The notes under the pieces are model-generated. The model saw nothing but the letters and a program-made list of their open reading frames with translations. It did no database searches and had not been told where the DNA came from. Position numbers and translations under genes: made by a program. From Flexilinea sp. (GTDB lineage Bacteria; Chloroflexota; Anaerolineae; Anaerolineales; Anaerolineaceae): a DNA stretch of 62,919 nt. Positions 59,980 through 62,919 of this stretch are shown here, piece by piece (the stretch's first letter is position 1; every line of letters starts with the position of its first letter). The DNA lies in contig JAFRIR010000111.1 in assembly GCA_017432685.1 (NCBI GenBank), positions 1-62,919 on the forward strand, in the 5' to 3' direction.

Positions 59980-61644
59980 ATGATTGATTTAAGTCATCTT
60001 GAACAATATCGGGAAAATAACCGGATCGAAGCAAAAAGGGCACTTGGAGGTCTTCCGAACAGCATTTGGGAGACTTATTCTGCCTTTGCCAACACACTTG
60101 GAGGGATCATCTTACTGGGGGTGGAAGAGGATCACAATAAATCGCTTCGTGCTATAGACCTTCCGGATCCGGAAAGGCTGATGAAATTGTTTTGGGATGC
60201 GGTCAATAATCCTCAAAAAGCAAGTGTCAACATATTGTCCTCCAAAGATGTTCGCGTCGAAAAGGTTAACGGAAAACGTATTCTGGTAATTAATGTGCCG
60301 AGGGCTGACCGGTTTTACCGGCCTGTCTATGTTGATGGAAATCCGCTGAATACATATCGTCGAAATGGGGAAGGTGACTATAAAGTCACCCGGGAGGAAT
60401 ATCAGGCAATGGTCAGGGATGCGTCGGTTCGGTCTCAGGATATGCTTGTTTTGACTGAAATGAAAACGGACGTGTTCAATACGGAAAGTGTCCGGGGATA
60501 TCGTCAGCGGATGAAGCTTACGCGTCCGGGACACGTATGGGAAACGCTTGATGATGACGAGTTTCTGCTGAAAATCGGTGCGGCAGCTATTGGTGAGGAT
60601 GGAAAAAAACATCCTACCGGCGCCGGGCTGCTGATGTTTGGAAATGAGTATGATATTGTCCGTGAGTTCCCCTATTATTTTCTGGATTATCGGGAAGATA
60701 TGTACGAAAATACACGTTGGTCAGATCGGATTATTTCATCTTCCGGTGACTGGAGCGGGAACATTTTGGATTTTTATTTTCGGATTTATAACAGGCTGCA
60801 ATTGGATTTAAGGGTTCCGTTTGCGTTGAGAGATGGTATCCGTATAGATGATACTCCGGTTCATAAAGCGCTGCGAGAAGCGCTTGTTAACTGTATGGTA
60901 AATGCTGACTATTATGGACCGAGGGGGCTTGTTATTATTAAGACGGGTGGTTTTATACAGATGTCTAATCCGGGTGGTTTCCGTATCGGGGTAGATGTGG
61001 CGAGGGGTGGTGGTATTTCTGATCCCCGAAATGCTGTTATTCTGAAAATGTTCAATATGATCGATATCGGCGAACGGGCAGGCAGTGGTATTCCGAATAT
61101 TTTTCGTGTCTGGAGAGAGCAGGGTTGGCAGGAACCGATAATTTTGCAGGAAATTAAGCCTGAGAGAACTGTGTTGATTTTGCCTCTTGAGGAGGTTTCT
61201 TCTTACTCCATGATTGCTGAAGATATGCTTCCCCAGTGGTATGACGTGAATAGTGAAAAATCGTCGAAAACGGGTAGTGTTACAGGAAATATCGTCGAAA
61301 AAGACAAAATGTCGTCGAAAAATGGTGAAATATCATCGATAATTAGTGATAATTCGACGAATATCGTCGATAATGCCGAAAATACGTCGAAAAAAATCGT
61401 CGAAAATGATAAGGATTCGTCGAAAAGATCCGTCAGAAAGAATGAGACGGCAATCAGGTTGGTTAAACGTCAGATGATCATTGATTATCTGACAGATCAT
61501 GTCGAGGCTTCTGCTGTTGAGTTGGCTGACTGGTTGAATTTGAAGCCGTCCCGGGTTCGTGATTATCTGCGGGAATTGAAAGAGGAAGAGATTATTATTT
61601 CGCAAGGGGAAACCCGGAGCAGGGTCTATCGTTTGAAATCATAA
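59980..61644 (+). CDS. AlbA_2/Schlafen-type DNA-binding ATPase-like regulator
   Basis: 554 residues. AAAGGAG lies upstream of the ATG. AlbA_2 domain: NNRIEAKRALGGLPNSIWETYSAFANTLGGIILLGVEE (about 12-50), followed by the HATPase-like HKALREALVNCMVNADYYGPRG (about 295) and MIDIGERAGSGIPNI motifs. A linker (about 415-490) consists of imperfect repeats of SSK/IVE/NDK units, coded by repeating TCGTCGAAAA-type sequence. A winged-helix end (about 492-554, VELADWLNLKPSRVRDYL) completes it. Typical of stand-alone accessory regulators. Confidence 0.85.
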   Translation: MIDLSHLEQYRENNRIEAKRALGGLPNSIWETYSAFANTLGGIILLGVEEDHNKSLRAIDLPDPERLMKLFWDAVNNPQKASVNILSSKDVRVEKVNGKRILVINVPRADRFYRPVYVDGNPLNTYRRNGEGDYKVTREEYQAMVRDASVRSQDMLVLTEMKTDVFNTESVRGYRQRMKLTRPGHVWETLDDDEFLLKIGAAAIGEDGKKHPTGAGLLMFGNEYDIVREFPYYFLDYREDMYENTRWSDRIISSSGDWSGNILDFYFRIYNRLQLDLRVPFALRDGIRIDDTPVHKALREALVNCMVNADYYGPRGLVIIKTGGFIQMSNPGGFRIGVDVARGGGISDPRNAVILKMFNMIDIGERAGSGIPNIFRVWREQGWQEPIILQEIKPERTVLILPLEEVSSYSMIAEDMLPQWYDVNSEKSSKTGSVTGNIVEKDKMSSKNGEISSIISDNSTNIVDNAENTSKKIVENDKDSSKRSVRKNETAIRLVKRQMIIDYLTDHVEASAVELADWLNLKPSRVRDYLRELKEEEIIISQGETRSRVYRLKS

Positions 61645-61749
61645 GGGTGGTATGCTGATTTTTTCAGTGTTACCGGTGTTTCCATTTCTCAATGGATGGG
61701 CAGCGATAATGCAGCTGACACTGTTTCGCGGATGGAAAGGAGTTTTATT

Positions 61750-62340
61750 ATGACATCACCTGATAAAGAACCGCTGCAGGAGATGAACGGTTTGTACCGG
61801 GATGCGGAAGGAAATTATCGTTGGGTATATGAAATGGACAGTGGTTCAAACCGCTCTTTTCTCAAGCTTTATCTGCTGATCTTCGGTTTGATCATTCTGA
61901 TTCCCGGAGCGGTTCTTTTTTTAATGATCTATGGCCACAGAGGCTATCTGGATGGTGCGGGAGAATATCTGTTGATCTGGTTTGGGATTTTTGCAGCGGT
62001 GGAATTGCTGACTGTTTTGATCTACAAGCTGATCGAAAAAGTCAAAGGTGGTTCGACCGATATTCCCTATCTGCTCAGCGATGATTATATCATTGTTCAT
62101 CCGGATAACACGCGCACACCCAAAGCTTATCTGCGGACGGATTTCTCTTCGGTTAAGGATATAAAGCTTGAACCGGATTCTGATCTGATCCTGCTCTGCG
62201 AACCGCTCCGTGTGACCCATGTCTATGTTTATCCGGAGGATCTGCCTTTTGTGCTGAATTATTTTCTCGACCGCGTTCCTCAATCGAACAGGATAAAGGA
62301 GCTCCGGAGCCGGGCAAATGAAATGCTGAAAAAAGCATGA
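61750..62340 (+). CDS. Hypothetical membrane protein with cytoplasmic PH-like domain
   Basis: 196 residues from ATG 61750 (AAAGGAG eight bases upstream; a longer upstream ATG has no site). Two membrane segments (about 38-60 and 70-92), then a soluble beta-rich half with IPYLLSDDYIIVHPD and FSSVKDIKLEPDSDLILLCEPLRVTHVYVYPED, a pattern of short PH-like domains. Function unknown. Confidence 0.65.
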   Translation: MTSPDKEPLQEMNGLYRDAEGNYRWVYEMDSGSNRSFLKLYLLIFGLIILIPGAVLFLMIYGHRGYLDGAGEYLLIWFGIFAAVELLTVLIYKLIEKVKGGSTDIPYLLSDDYIIVHPDNTRTPKAYLRTDFSSVKDIKLEPDSDLILLCEPLRVTHVYVYPEDLPFVLNYFLDRVPQSNRIKELRSRANEMLKKA

Positions 62341-62382
62341 GTAGTTCGGTAGGAAAACACTTTTTATTTTATGATTCAGTAA

Positions 62383-62499
62383 TCAGCTTCTGAGTTTCGC
62401 ATCCAAAACCTGATTGAGGCGTTTGATGATCCTGGTGCGGATGGCGGTGGCGTCTTTGTCGGTCAGGGTCTTTTCCTGTACAGAAACTGCAAAAAATAT
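62383..62499 (-). pseudogene. 3' remnant of pheT (phenylalanyl-tRNA synthetase beta)
   Basis: About 38 codons ending in a stop at 62383. The residues KTLTDKDATAIRTRIIKRL and DAKLR match the C-terminal anticodon-binding (FDX-ACB) end of PheT. The frame is cut at about 62490 by AT-rich sequence with 14-bp direct repeats. No ribosome site or N-terminal part, so it is a truncated relic. Confidence 0.65.
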
Positions 62500-62535
62500 G
62501 CATTAATTGAATTATTTATACGCAAAAAATATGCA
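62489..62535. repeat. 14-bp direct repeat GCAAAAAATATGCA, two copies
   Basis: Copies at 62489-62502 and 62522-62535, 33 bp apart, at the edge of the pheT remnant. GCAAAAAA recurs at 62821. Could mark an insertion or deletion junction. Confidence 0.75.
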
Positions 62536-62553
62536 ATTATTGACATGATTAAA

Positions 62554-62710
62554 CCCCCACCTATGGTGGGGAGAACGGAATAAGCAGAAGCGTAGAGGCT
62601 AATAGGAAAAGCCTCCTATGATAAACTGAAAGAGGTGTCGAAAGCCAAAATCAGAAAGCAAGGAGGCAATCCAAATGGATACTAATCCTGAATTATTCAT
62701 AAGATTTTGA
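62554..62710 (+). mobile_element. Remnant of an IS200/IS605-type element (leader and first codons)
   Basis: Hairpin CCCCACC-TAT-GGTGGGG (62555-62571) followed by about 90 bases of leader, AAGGAGG at 62660 and an ATG at 62675 that opens MDTN but ends after 11 codons. This layout (end hairpin, long structured leader, strong ribosome site) is that of IS200-type tnpA genes. The rest of the transposase is missing. Confidence 0.5.
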
Positions 62711-62790
62711 TTCATCTGCGAAAAGCCGAATAAAAACAGGTTATCTTAAAGAAATTTCATTCACCTGATAAGTGAAACAAAACGAAGAAA

Positions 62791-62850
62791 GGACTTCCGA
62801 TTTGGTATAATATTTATATCGCAAAAAAAAATACTCCAAAGGAGAAGTCC
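62791..62850 (+). promoter_or_regulatory. IS promoter inside a ribosome-site-sequestering hairpin
   Basis: Left arm GGACTTCCGATTTGG (62791-62805), right arm CCAAAGGAGAAGTCC (62836-62850), complementary apart from a 3-base internal loop. The right arm contains the AAAGGAG ribosome site of the transposase. Between the arms lies TGG-TATAAT (62803-62811), an extended -10, so the element's own transcript lacks the left arm while read-through transcripts carry it. Confidence 0.65.
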
Positions 62851-62851
62851 C

Positions 62852-62919
62852 ATGTCTATTATAAGCGGAATTACATTAGAAAGCAACAAAAATATACACC
62901 TGAATTTCGAAGGCGGCAA
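62852..62919 (+). CDS. Transposase start, IS1380-like, cut by the window edge
   Basis: Only 22 residues visible: ISGITLESNKNIHLNFEGG. The LxFxGG segment near the N-terminus resembles IS1380-family transposases. AAAGGAG lies eight bases upstream. The call rests on a short stretch and on the IS-like leader. Confidence 0.5.
   Translation, partial: MSIISGITLESNKNIHLNFEGG

Noticed and set aside
1..62919. tRNA, rRNA, tmRNA or known riboswitch
   Set aside because: I looked for cloverleaf-like and conserved rRNA segments on both strands and found none; an automated covariance search could still reveal one.

Overview
The window looks like the chromosome of an anaerobic, probably gut- or rumen-associated bacterium. 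Base composition is near 50% GC, genes sit in short operons with Shine-Dalgarno sites, and there are LPXTG- and Cna_B-type surface proteins but no LPS genes. A MutL-type ASKHA protein sits in an operon with a zinc-ribbon membrane protein, an arrangement I associate tentatively with Anaerolineae (Chloroflexota). No rRNA or tRNA is visible to settle the taxonomy. No CRISPR array or prophage is present.

Region 1 (1-12.2 kb): a 5'-truncated Cna_B/MBG/MucBP surface protein, a peptide-type ABC substrate-binding protein with an acidic tail, and six small secreted proteins. The six fall into two alternating paralogous families, one lectin/LamG-like and one DUF4352-like. They are embedded in a dense landscape of noncoding repeats: 150-bp double hairpins, 61-62-bp single hairpins, 231-bp tandem double hairpins, one copy of a 129-bp inverted-repeat element, and long tracts of 7-bp tandem repeats.

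Region 2 (12.2-17.5 kb): a near-perfect promoter reading antisense to a 30-codon ORF, then an MsmX/UgpC-type sugar ABC ATPase followed by kduI, eda, kdgK and kduD. Together these convert unsaturated uronates to pyruvate and glyceraldehyde-3-phosphate.

Region 3 (17.5-26 kb): a minus-strand glycan cluster (DegT aminotransferase, Gfo/Idh dehydrogenase, GT2 glycosyltransferase, lipoprotein) interrupted by a toxin-antitoxin pair. Next come a TIM-barrel glycosidase-like protein and an FtsZ whose T7-loop catalytic Asp is His.

Region 4 (26-35 kb): PhzF-like protein and a molybdenum cofactor/molybdate locus (mog, moeA-like, MOSC, moaC, moaA, modB, modA) with a second toxin-antitoxin pair and a divergent IclR regulator over paired palindromes.

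Region 5 (35-49.5 kb): VanX-like dipeptidase, tpiA, then a seven-gene minus-strand operon (36.8-45.75 kb) built around a MutL/GlmL-family ASKHA protein with no glutamate mutase genes. Its other members are a KOW-like protein, a 795-residue zinc-ribbon membrane protein, three small membrane proteins and an LPHTG-anchored protein. This is the best candidate for an undescribed system. A PAP2 phosphatase, a TIGR04076 protein and an amino-acid ABC transporter follow.

Region 6 (49.5-62.9 kb): gyrA, degV, a third toxin-antitoxin pair, tilS, a frameshifted membrane protein gene, a degenerate TrmA-like protein lacking the catalytic Cys, a GT-C-like membrane protein, an AlbA_2/ATPase regulator, and a junction of relics (pheT 3' end, IS200-like leader) leading into the start of an IS1380-like transposase.

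The most pervasive feature is the 7-bp-period repeats between genes. The motif varies from tract to tract but the period does not, and several genes take their stop codon from a repeat unit.
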